NCBI GenBank assembly: GCA_903956835.1
Contig: CAJBOM010000206.1
Location: forward strand, 1 to 40,429
Reading direction: 5' to 3'
Length of the DNA: 40,429 nt
Source: an uncultured Verrucomicrobiota bacterium
GTDB taxonomy: Bacteria > Verrucomicrobiota > Verrucomicrobiia > Methylacidiphilales > Verrucolacustridaceae
This document shows positions 32,496 to 40,429 of this stretch, piece after piece. The notes beneath the pieces were generated by a model, which was given only the letters and a program-made list of their open reading frames with translations, did no database searches and was not told the origin of the DNA. A program made the position numbers and the translations under genes. Numbering within the stretch: the first letter of the stretch is position 1; each line of letters begins with the position of its first letter.

Positions 32496-34091
32496 ATGGC
32501 AACGAAGTATAAAGTTTTTGTAACGGACGGAGTATCACCGAGTGGGGTGGGTGTTTTAAAAGCGTGCCCGCAGATTGAAGTGATCGAAAGTCCGACACTC
32601 AAGGAGAAGGAGCTACTGGAAAAGCTGAAGGGGTGCGATGCCTTGATTGTGCGAAGTCAAACTCAGGTCAGTAAAGCAATACTGCAGGGGTGTCCAACGG
32701 TTCGTGCGGTGGGTCGGGCGGGGGTGGGAGTGGACAATGTGGATGTAGATGCTGCGACGGAAAAAGGTGTGGTGGTGATGAACACGCCGGCGGGCAATAC
32801 CGTCAGCACCGCGGAACAGGCTTTTACACTTCTTTTGGGGCTGGCGAGGCATTTGCCTCAGGCCCATGCCTCGATGTCGGCAGGGCAGTGGGATCGAAAA
32901 AGTTTTCAAGGCACGGAGCTGAATGGAAAGACGTTGGGAATTTTAGGAATGGGGAGGATCGGAGGAGAGGTGGCCAGACGGGCGATTGCGTTTGGGATGC
33001 GGGTGATGGCGTTCGATCCGTATCTGTCGGCGGGGAAGGCGAGGAGCCTGCAGGTAGAATTGATCGATCGGGTGGAGGATCTACTTCCCCAAGTTGATTT
33101 TATTACGATGCATCTACCGATGACCGATGAGACGAAGGGAATTCTGAGCGAGGAGAGGCTGAAACTTTGCCGCAAGGGAGTGAAGATTGTGAATTGTGCG
33201 AGAGGAGGGTTGGTTTCGGAGTCGGTACTGCTCCAAGCGATTGAGGCGGGGCAGGTAGGCGGGGCCGCCTTGGACGTTTTTGAGGAAGAGCCACTGACAG
33301 CGGATCATCCGTTACGGAAGAACAAGAAGGTGATTCTGACTCCGCACCTGGGGGCCTCTACGGCGGAAGCCCAGGAGAGCGTGGGGATCGAGATCGCTGA
33401 GGCGATCCGGGATTATTTGACCGAGGGTGCGGTACGGAACGCAGTGAATATTCCGAGTGTGGACGCGCGGACGATGGCCAAGCTGCGTCCGCAGATTGAG
33501 TTCGGTTTCAGACTGGGTCGGTTGCTCTCGCAGATTGCCCCTGCTCGGTGCGATCGTTTGACGATCAGTTATGCTGGAAAAATTGGGGAAGAGGACACGA
33601 CCCCGATCACCCGGAGTATTTTAAAGGGATTTCTCTATGGTGCGGGTGGAGGAGAAGTGAATGAGGTGAATGCCCCGAAGATGGCAGCGAATCTCGGGCT
33701 GAAGTTGAGCGAAACCAAGCAGGCGGAACCGGGGGAGTATGCCGAGCTGATTTCCGTGAGAGCAGGGCAAGATTCGAAAGAGGCGGAGGTGAGCGGGACC
33801 TTCTTTGGAACGAGTCCGCATATCGTCCGGATCAATGACCAGTGGATGGAGGCGAGGCCAGAAGGATTTTTACTGTTGATGGAAAATAAGGATCGTCCGG
33901 GGATTGTCGGTTGGATCGGAACACTGTTGGGCAAGCACAAGGTGAATATTGCGAGTATGACGCTGAGTCGGAGTGCACCAGGATCAAAGGCGCTGAGCGT
34001 GTTGAATCTGGATTCGGCCCCTGGGGATGAGGTGTTGAAGGAGATGCTGGCGGATAAAGACATTACGTCGGTAAAAGTCGTTAAGATTTAG
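32496..34091 (+). CDS. serA: D-3-phosphoglycerate dehydrogenase, long ACT form
   Basis: A 531-residue SerA catalysing the first step of serine synthesis. The NAD-binding '[17 protein letters not shown]' and the catalytic trio are all visible: Arg in 'NCARGGLV', Glu in '[10 protein letters not shown]' and His in '[14 protein letters not shown]'. An intervening regulatory domain (about 315-450) and a C-terminal ACT domain (about 455-530, '[28 protein letters not shown]') follow, so serine feedback is plausible. Its stop is followed directly by a T-run and then a CCCCGA/TCGGGG hairpin repeat. Confidence 0.96.
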   Translation: MATKYKVFVTDGVSPSGVGVLKACPQIEVIESPTLKEKELLEKLKGCDALIVRSQTQVSKAILQGCPTVRAVGRAGVGVDNVDVDAATEKGVVVMNTPAGNTVSTAEQAFTLLLGLARHLPQAHASMSAGQWDRKSFQGTELNGKTLGILGMGRIGGEVARRAIAFGMRVMAFDPYLSAGKARSLQVELIDRVEDLLPQVDFITMHLPMTDETKGILSEERLKLCRKGVKIVNCARGGLVSESVLLQAIEAGQVGGAALDVFEEEPLTADHPLRKNKKVILTPHLGASTAEAQESVGIEIAEAIRDYLTEGAVRNAVNIPSVDARTMAKLRPQIEFGFRLGRLLSQIAPARCDRLTISYAGKIGEEDTTPITRSILKGFLYGAGGGEVNEVNAPKMAANLGLKLSETKQAEPGEYAELISVRAGQDSKEAEVSGTFFGTSPHIVRINDQWMEARPEGFLLLMENKDRPGIVGWIGTLLGKHKVNIASMTLSRSAPGSKALSVLNLDSAPGDEVLKEMLADKDITSVKVVKI

Positions 34092-34100
34092 CTTTTTTTT

Positions 34101-34147
34101 CTCACGCAAAGCCCCGACGCCAGTCGGGGTCAGGGCGCAGACGCGGA
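34101..34147. repeat. Second copy of the CTCACGCAAAG / CCCCGA-hairpin intergenic repeat
   Basis: CTCACGCAAAG (34101-34111) is followed by CCCCGACGCCAGTCGGGG (34112-34129, six-pair stem) and GGCGCAGACGCGG. All three parts recur in the gap 21034-21310 between the zinc-ribbon and larC genes. As there, it sits between two converging transcription units, and here it also marks the junction with the glycosidase island. Confidence 0.6.
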
Positions 34148-34181
34148 ACGGAAAGGGATTAGCGGGTTAAGGGGACGGTGA

Positions 34182-34361
34182 GCGAATCGATTGATCGACC
34201 TTGGGAGCGAGACGAAGTTTCTGCGTATCGAACGTCCGAATATCGTCCTGGATGAGCAAGGTGCTGTGATAGCTCTCCTGGCGGCCTGTTCACCAGAAAA
34301 TCAAAAGGAGGGAGCGCGCATCTTGGTCTTTCCTGTCGACCGATTTGGGCGACGCCCCTGA
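34182..34361 (+). pseudogene. 3' remnant of a carbohydrate-active enzyme gene
   Basis: An open frame of 59 codons plus TGA follows an in-frame TGA at 34179. It has no ATG and no good start signal. The peptide contains 'FLRIERPNIVLDEQGAVIAL' and 'ARILVFPVDRFGRRP', which resembles the C-terminal end of GH43/GH117-like beta-propeller hydrolases, where an 'ERPxLLFDExGxPxxL' strand precedes the last blade. I take it for the tail of a gene whose front was lost when the hairpin repeat or a rearrangement replaced it. Family assignment is from memory of the pattern and is tentative. The composition matches the glycosidase genes rather than serA. Confidence 0.45.
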
Positions 34362-34404
34362 TCACCTCCCGGCCTTTGAAACTCAATCAAGCAAAGGGCA
34401 AAAA

Positions 34405-34611
34405 CTAAAATCCGTAGATGGCCTTCAGATGGATAAAGCGTCGACTGGAAGCATTCATCGAGGTCCGATCCCTGACGGTTACCTGTTCTCTGAATGTGTC
34501 TAAGGAAATTACGGATGTTTCCATGGTGTGGGCAGGGCCTGAGTTCCAGGTCACCAGATCACTGGAGACTTCCACGACGAAGTCGAAGTCCAATCGATTT
34601 TTTAAGCGTGG
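34405..34611 (-). pseudogene. Severed C-terminal tail of the GH5 glycosidase
   Basis: Directly after the TAG that ends the GH5 frame, the same frame stays open for 67 more sense codons to a TAG at 34407-34405. It encodes 'PRLKNRLDFDFVVEVSSDL', then 'VTWNSG' and an ending 'RRFIHLKAIYGF'. This matches the last strand block common at the C-terminus of secreted Verrucomicrobial proteins, usually joined to an upstream 'LTYTR'-like strand. The GH5 ends '..GGFLTIT', so only the stop codon separates the two halves. No start codon or binding site suggests independent translation. Confidence 0.75.
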
Positions 34612-37600
34612 CTAGGTGATGGTTAAAAATCCCCCTGAGTCAAGAATCACTGGGTAAGGGTTCGAGATGCCGCTCATAGAAGTTAAGGGGCTCAAACCTG
34701 AGCCGTATGAAAAGAGATTGGCATGGCCGTCCCGATTTGCGTCTGCTGTGGGGCTACTCACATTTACTTCAGCGATTTGTGAGGCCGTGAACCACCGGTT
34801 CTGAAAAGAACTCCAGCTGGAGGTGCCCGAAGGTAAGGCGCTGAGGTCGACATTTTGGAAAGTAGCGGTGTTGAGCGTGTCATTTTTATGGGATGTCACC
34901 GCGAGGCCAATCTGAACAGCAGAGTTCATCGGGAGTATCACGGCATGCTGATCTCTCCAAGTCGCTCCATCGTCCGACTGCCAACCGGTGAAGGTATTGC
35001 CGCTGCGCAAGATTCGCAGCCACAGGGGCGCGTTGCGCACGCTGAGTTCGTGGTTGGATGTGTTTCCTCCCTCTGTGCTTCGCCACTGCATACGGGTACC
35101 TCCGCCTTGCGGGGTAACAAGCAAGGCGACATTTTTTGCGTTGGCGGCAATGGTCTCGCGCACCATCAAGCCCGCTTTCGCCCAGTAGTCCGTATTGTTC
35201 ATGGTGGCGAGACGGGCGATGATGACGAAGTCACCGCTTAGAATTTGGGAAACAAAATGGCACCCATCGGCAGCTCCCTCGATATCTGCCCCAGATCCTT
35301 TCAGTGTGAAGGTGGTATCAAGATAAGTGGTGCTGCCGGCAAGCCCTAGACTTCCGATGTCCTGCTGGATCCAACCCGTGGGAAGTGGTGAGTACACAAA
35401 TCCAACTTCGGCGGAGGGCTGGCTCGTATATGTTCCCGCATGTGAAATGATGCGGTAGCTGTTCGTGGCTCCACTCGTTGGGGAGGGGTCGGTGAAAGAG
35501 GTGGCAGAAATATCGGTAGCGATGGTCTGAAACAACGACTCCCCCGACGACGTGCGCCTTTGCACCGAGTAGTGAGTTGCGCCCAGCATGGATTTCCAAC
35601 TAACCGTGCCATCTGAAATGGCGACACCCAAGGGAATGGCCGGAGGACCTTGGGTGGTTGAAAGAGATGTCATGAGGAAATATTCCCAACCCGAGATGAT
35701 GCTTTTGCTGCAAAGGACTGGGTCATTTGCATTTTGGGTCAAGAAAAGGGAATTGGGACCTTGTATGGCGACCGATCGGTTGAGTCGGTTGAGGGTAAAC
35801 TGCTCGTTACTTGCCAGCGTGGTGGCATCGGCATAGAGCCTGTTGTCGGAGGCTGAATACCGGACGTACTTGCCGTTGCTGGACCGAAGAGCCGTGCGCC
35901 CTGCTCCTGCATCGACCAAGGTAAATTGTGCGTTGGCAGTCTCCGAGGTTGCCTGACAAGTCAAAAGGTAAGGACTGCTGCTTTGCCATGATAAGTACCC
36001 CCCGTTATTTGCCTTGAGCGATACGGTGGCCTCCGAAACTGGAACTGAAGCCGTGTTTGGAATAGTGTTGCTGGTCTTGGTGAATCGAATCGAGTTGATG
36101 TTGCACTCACTCGAACCTGTATTTGCGATTCGTATCGACTGAACCCCTGTAGTAGAAAAACCGCCATTTACGGTAACGGTGTTCCAATTTCCCCAGCCGC
36201 GGTCCGGCACCGAGGCGGTGACCAAAGTTTTGGTGCCATCGCCACTTTGAATCTGAAGGGTGGAGGTCTGTCCGGAACCATTGGCGACACGGAACGCGAT
36301 GTCATAAGTTCCGGTGGCCGTCACATCGACGGTGTATTTCATCCACTCGGTCGGCTTGAAAAAACCAACATTATAGCCGTTGGAAAGAGAGTCGGAGCAG
36401 GTTTCGATATCCACGCCGCCGTTTCGATAGGTCCAACGCTCGTTCCAAGCGTTGTATTCACCAGTAGTATTAAGGACATTTTCCCAGCCGGTGTCCGAGC
36501 AGGCGTGACCGTTCATACCCTGGTCATAGTTAGCGGCGTAAACCTCCATGCCTGGAATCGTCGGAATAGTACTATAGGGTGCGGTGGTGCGATTGCCGGG
36601 TTGATTAAAAATTGCACGAAGAACCTCGGTCTGGGTTTGGGTATTGGCCAGGCGAACACTCTCAGCTAGCTGAGTCAGCGTGGTGCGGGCGGTGTCTGTG
36701 CTCAAATTTGGATTGGTACCGCCCAGATAGTTTAGCAAGTCCTGATAACCGGGGGGGAAGGTGGCTTTGGAAAGACAGTTGATGCTGTCGAACTTTTTCA
36801 TGGGCCACCAGGACATGCCGATTCCTTGGCCGCGGAGTAGTTCGACCATTTTGGTGAAGTTGTCGTTGCTATTCTCCCCATGCTCTCCGCACCAAATCGG
36901 GCGGTTTTGTTCGGTTCGCATATCGAGGGCAAATTGAATGTCCGAGCTGAAATCTGCCGAAGAGCTGTACTTATGGAACACATAGACCATCTGGTCATCC
37001 CAAGAAGGAGTGAGACCGGTATAGTCGTTGCTGTAGCTATTCCCTTCGATGAAGAGAATGTGACTATCTCCATTTGCCCGAATCGTCTCGGTCAAATTGA
37101 CGTAGAGCTCACGCAAGAGGGTTCCTCCTGGAAGGGTCCAGTTGGGTTCGTTGATCAGGTCATATCCCGCGACCCACACCTCATTTTTGTAGCGCTTGGA
37201 AAGCCGATCCCAAAGCCGGACGGTTTTGCTGCGATTCTCTGCACTTTCCCAGAGCGATGGTTTGGTGGAGTCATAGTCACTGATCCCACTGTTATTGCTT
37301 TGTCCGCCCGGTCCGGCGTGCAGATCGAGGATGACGTAGATCCCGGCTGCTGTGCACCAAGAGATAATGTTGTCTAGAAGGGTGAAGCCTTGATCATTCC
37401 ACACATCGGGGGTTCCGAGATTGACGAAGTATTCGTAGTGCAGGGGGAGACGCACCGCATTGAAGCCCCACGCCTTGATCTGGTTGATGTCGGCCTGGGT
37501 GACGTGGTTGGACAGCCACGAATCGTAGAAAGTCTTCACGCTGTCGGAGCCCACCAGGGTTGTCAGCTTTTGCTTCCACGTGTGCTGGGCGGGGGCTTGG

Positions 37601-37824
37601 CTTTCGGAATTCATGATGTACCCCTCCATCACCATCCAGTTACCCATGTTGACGGCGTTTAAAATCATCTCCTGGCCAGTTGTGCTGTGGATGATTTTGG
37701 TTCCGCTCACTTGCAGAAGCTGAGCGAAGGCGTCGGAATGCAAAACAGGAAACAAAAAGAGGGCTGCGATCACCAACGTGTGAAAGTAGGCCTTGGGTGG
37801 ATGGCAATTGTGATGGGAAATCAT
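34612..37824 (-). CDS. Secreted multidomain GH5 glycoside hydrolase, C-terminally truncated by a TAG
   Basis: About 1070 residues. A signal peptide (1-34) is followed by a GH5 domain (about 40-365) with Arg125, the acid/base Glu226 in 'LINEPNW' and the nucleophile Glu314 in 'WCGEHG'. Next are a CBM6-like module (about 424-583), a fascin-like beta-trefoil (about 598-718), an FN3-like domain (727-812), a LamG/DUF1349-like domain (815-1000) and an Asp/Asn-rich calcium-type segment ('ADANRDGHANL') near 1030. Substrate is probably a beta-glucan or related glucoside polymer. The frame ends at TAG 34614-34612 and its conserved tail continues behind the stop. A GTG at 37833 is an alternative start. 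The gene follows the GH30 gene by 86 bases on the same strand. Its composition is less G-rich than that of the housekeeping genes. Confidence 0.88.
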   Translation of the reverse strand: MISHHNCHPPKAYFHTLVIAALFLFPVLHSDAFAQLLQVSGTKIIHSTTGQEMILNAVNMGNWMVMEGYIMNSESQAPAQHTWKQKLTTLVGSDSVKTFYDSWLSNHVTQADINQIKAWGFNAVRLPLHYEYFVNLGTPDVWNDQGFTLLDNIISWCTAAGIYVILDLHAGPGGQSNNSGISDYDSTKPSLWESAENRSKTVRLWDRLSKRYKNEVWVAGYDLINEPNWTLPGGTLLRELYVNLTETIRANGDSHILFIEGNSYSNDYTGLTPSWDDQMVYVFHKYSSSADFSSDIQFALDMRTEQNRPIWCGEHGENSNDNFTKMVELLRGQGIGMSWWPMKKFDSINCLSKATFPPGYQDLLNYLGGTNPNLSTDTARTTLTQLAESVRLANTQTQTEVLRAIFNQPGNRTTAPYSTIPTIPGMEVYAANYDQGMNGHACSDTGWENVLNTTGEYNAWNERWTYRNGGVDIETCSDSLSNGYNVGFFKPTEWMKYTVDVTATGTYDIAFRVANGSGQTSTLQIQSGDGTKTLVTASVPDRGWGNWNTVTVNGGFSTTGVQSIRIANTGSSECNINSIRFTKTSNTIPNTASVPVSEATVSLKANNGGYLSWQSSSPYLLTCQATSETANAQFTLVDAGAGRTALRSSNGKYVRYSASDNRLYADATTLASNEQFTLNRLNRSVAIQGPNSLFLTQNANDPVLCSKSIISGWEYFLMTSLSTTQGPPAIPLGVAISDGTVSWKSMLGATHYSVQRRTSSGESLFQTIATDISATSFTDPSPTSGATNSYRIISHAGTYTSQPSAEVGFVYSPLPTGWIQQDIGSLGLAGSTTYLDTTFTLKGSGADIEGAADGCHFVSQILSGDFVIIARLATMNNTDYWAKAGLMVRETIAANAKNVALLVTPQGGGTRMQWRSTEGGNTSNHELSVRNAPLWLRILRSGNTFTGWQSDDGATWRDQHAVILPMNSAVQIGLAVTSHKNDTLNTATFQNVDLSALPSGTSSWSSFQNRWFTASQIAEVNVSSPTADANRDGHANLFSYGSGLSPLTSMSGISNPYPVILDSGGFLTIT

Positions 37825-37910
37825 ATCCAACACATATCTTAGGCGGGCTCCTCGAAACAGCTAGTAGCCCTTTCGAGGGGGATAGGGTAGCGCGGCCCAG
37901 TATCAAAAGG

Positions 37911-39353
37911 TCAGAAAATAAAGGTCGAAATCGATCGGGGTAAGGCCTTGATATCGGTCGCCTTGCCTTTCATCCAGAAGGTGTAATCGAGCGGTTTGTC
38001 GGATGTATTCATGACAACAGCCACCAGAGAACCGTCAGGATTGAGGAAGGCGCTGGCCAGCAGGTCTTGCCGATTGACTGAGGTAGCTATTCGTTTTGCC
38101 CCAGGAAGAACAAATTTTGAAAAGTGACCTAAGTAGTAGTAGGAGTTGGTGTACTGAATTTCCCCCGTTTTGGTGTTAGCATGGATCGGGGCAAAGCAGA
38201 AGTTACCGACGTGATTCGGACCGCCCGTTTCGTCGAGTAAAATGTTCCAATCGGTCCAACCGACCGCGCCGGCGTTGAGGTCCCCCATGAGCGAGCGCCC
38301 GTAGCGTTCACCCAAGGACCAGTCGGAGATGCGTTTCTGGTCAAATCCCTCGACGCAACCCTCGGTAAACAGAAGGTTGATGTTGGGGAAAGCTTCCTTC
38401 ACGCGGCTGAGGTTCTCAAACATCATCGGGCTTCCCGTCCATGTTTCGTACCAGTGAAATCCCAATCCCCAGACATAGGAGGCGGCCTCTGGGTCGCTGA
38501 GAATGACGCTGGCTCGCTGATAGATCAGGTCGCGGTTGTGATCCCAAGCGATAATCTTTTTTTCGCCTAGGCCGCTCTTTTTTAAGGTAGGGCCGAGGTG
38601 ATTTTTGATGAAATCTCTCTCCTCCTCTGCGGTGTAAAGGCAGGACTCCCACCGTTGCACGGCCATGGGCTCATTTTGGGCCGACAAGCCCCAGATCGGA
38701 ATGCCCGCTTTTTCGTACTCTTCGATTGTCCGAACAAAGTAGCGGGCCCAAGTTTCATAAAACTCAGGCAAGAGCTTGCCTCCTTGGACCATTTTTTTGC
38801 TGTCTTTCATCCAGGCGGGAGGACTCCAAGGACTGAGGTAAACAGGGAGGGGTTTCCCAGCGGTTTCGAGGGCAAGGCGGATCAGGGGAATCCGGAACTT
38901 GAGATCAGGGGCGATGCTAAAGCTGGCGAGAGTGGTATCCCCGTCTGGGACATAGGTGTAGCTCCCAGAGGAAAAGTCGCAGCTATGGATCGTGGTTCGA
39001 ATGAGGGAGTAGGCAATTCCGTCCTGCGGGGAGAAGTAAGCCCGCAGGATTTCCTTCTGTTTCTCCGGGGGTAGTTTGGAGAAGGTTTCGGCAGCCGCAT
39101 CGGTGATTGCCCCGCCGAAGCCGAGGATAGTTTGAAAGGTCTTGTCGGGATCAAGAAATACACAGGCTTGGTTCTCGCGCGGTTGGGCATAGGCCACCCA
39201 AGTTGGAGAGTTGGTTTCTTGCAGGCGGAGTTCAGTCCTAGCGGCGGTCACATAGGCTTTAGGTTGCGCCGCAACGCAGGGAGCGCTTGTGGAAATCATC
39301 CCGCAAGTCAGCAGGAGAAGAAAAAGTTGTCGAGGTGAGAGAATCACAATCAT
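37911..39353 (-). CDS. Secreted GH30 glycoside hydrolase (glucosylceramidase/beta-1,6-glucanase type)
   Basis: A 480-residue GH30 enzyme with an N-terminal signal peptide (about 1-29, ending 'APCVAAQ'). The GH30 marker 'LGFGGAITDAAAETF' is at 77-91, 'LSPWSPPAWMKDS' at 173-185, the acid/base Glu228 in 'AQNEP' and the nucleophile Glu331 in 'LFTEGC'. The short beta-sandwich that accompanies the barrel in this family forms the C-terminus ('SAFLNPDGSLVAVVMNTSDKPL'). Likely substrates are beta-1,6-glucan or glucosylceramide-like beta-glucosides. I chose the ATG at 39353 because it places the signal peptide at the very N-terminus; the open frame upstream would overlap the regulatory gap. It is divergent from the GH1 gene. 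Confidence 0.92.
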   Translation of the reverse strand: MIVILSPRQLFLLLLTCGMISTSAPCVAAQPKAYVTAARTELRLQETNSPTWVAYAQPRENQACVFLDPDKTFQTILGFGGAITDAAAETFSKLPPEKQKEILRAYFSPQDGIAYSLIRTTIHSCDFSSGSYTYVPDGDTTLASFSIAPDLKFRIPLIRLALETAGKPLPVYLSPWSPPAWMKDSKKMVQGGKLLPEFYETWARYFVRTIEEYEKAGIPIWGLSAQNEPMAVQRWESCLYTAEEERDFIKNHLGPTLKKSGLGEKKIIAWDHNRDLIYQRASVILSDPEAASYVWGLGFHWYETWTGSPMMFENLSRVKEAFPNINLLFTEGCVEGFDQKRISDWSLGERYGRSLMGDLNAGAVGWTDWNILLDETGGPNHVGNFCFAPIHANTKTGEIQYTNSYYYLGHFSKFVLPGAKRIATSVNRQDLLASAFLNPDGSLVAVVMNTSDKPLDYTFWMKGKATDIKALPRSISTFIF

Positions 39354-39467
39354 GTCGATACTCTGATTCGTGGCTCGCGAAAAGTCGACCCCGCGGAGAG
39401 TGACTACCCGAAAGAGTGAGAACGTGAAAAGGGTACACCCGAGAAAGGCAAAGATCTTGACCGATGA

Positions 39468-40429
<962 letters not shown>

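Noticed and set aside
34159-34386. A 75-codon leftward open frame between serA and the GH5 gene.
   Set aside because: It matches nothing recognisable and is antisense to the plus-strand remnant, whose peptide looks like a true protein end.

Overview
The window is 40.4 kb of dense bacterial chromosome, most likely from a member of the Verrucomicrobiota. That placement is an inference. It rests on a secreted glycosidase whose C-terminus has the layout often seen in this phylum (an Asp/Asn-rich calcium-type segment, then a 'VEVSSDL..W' tail), on a suf operon with sufT, and on the overall gene set. Most coding strands are very rich in G over C, so antisense frames stay open and encode Pro/Ser-rich nonsense.

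Layout. (1) 1-3.0 kb: the 5' end of a leftward gene, then a rightward run: an Rrf2 regulator without cluster cysteines, a rhomboid-like protein lacking the usual histidine, an MTH1-like Nudix hydrolase and a UDP-glucuronate 4-epimerase-type enzyme. (2) 3.0-8.2 kb: a leftward NCS2 permease and YkgJ-type protein, divergent from a phosphohexomutase and an SLC13/DASS carrier. (3) 8.2-13.7 kb: iron-sulfur cluster assembly, with sufE followed by fur-like, sufC, sufB, ferredoxin, sufD and sufT. A perfect 7-1-7 Fur/PerR-type palindrome lies in front of the regulator gene. No sufS is present. (4) 13.8-21.0 kb: a tightly overlapping unit alaS-ribBA-ribH-nusB-ribD-ribE-zinc-ribbon gene, holding most of the riboflavin pathway. 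(5) 21.0-24.0 kb: a cluster of GC-rich hairpin repeats, then larC, rpiA and an orphan parA. (6) 24.1-30.4 kb: a GldA/F/G-like ABC system with a DUF4340 protein and two unrecognised membrane-anchored proteins. A tRNA-Asp gene overlaps the end of the last one on the opposite strand. (7) 30.5-34.1 kb: nadB, a small membrane protein and serA. (8) 34.1-40.4 kb: a carbohydrate-degradation island with a multidomain secreted GH5, a secreted GH30 and the start of a GH1 with a Tat-like signal. Base composition here is more balanced than in the rest of the window.

How it fits together: the left and middle parts are housekeeping (Fe-S clusters, flavin, NAD and serine synthesis), and the right end is accessory glycan use, plausibly beta-glucan. 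The main surprises are at the edge of this island. The GH5 gene is cut by one in-frame TAG just before its conserved C-terminal tail, which stays intact in frame downstream. A 60-codon remnant of another carbohydrate enzyme lies between that tail and a hairpin repeat. Other notable points are the Fur-type operator between promoter hexamers, a series of -10-like hexamers so close to start codons that leaderless mRNAs are likely, and a Cys replacing a metal-ligand Asp in the Fur-family regulator. I found no CRISPR array, insertion sequence, phage genes or clearly new defence system.
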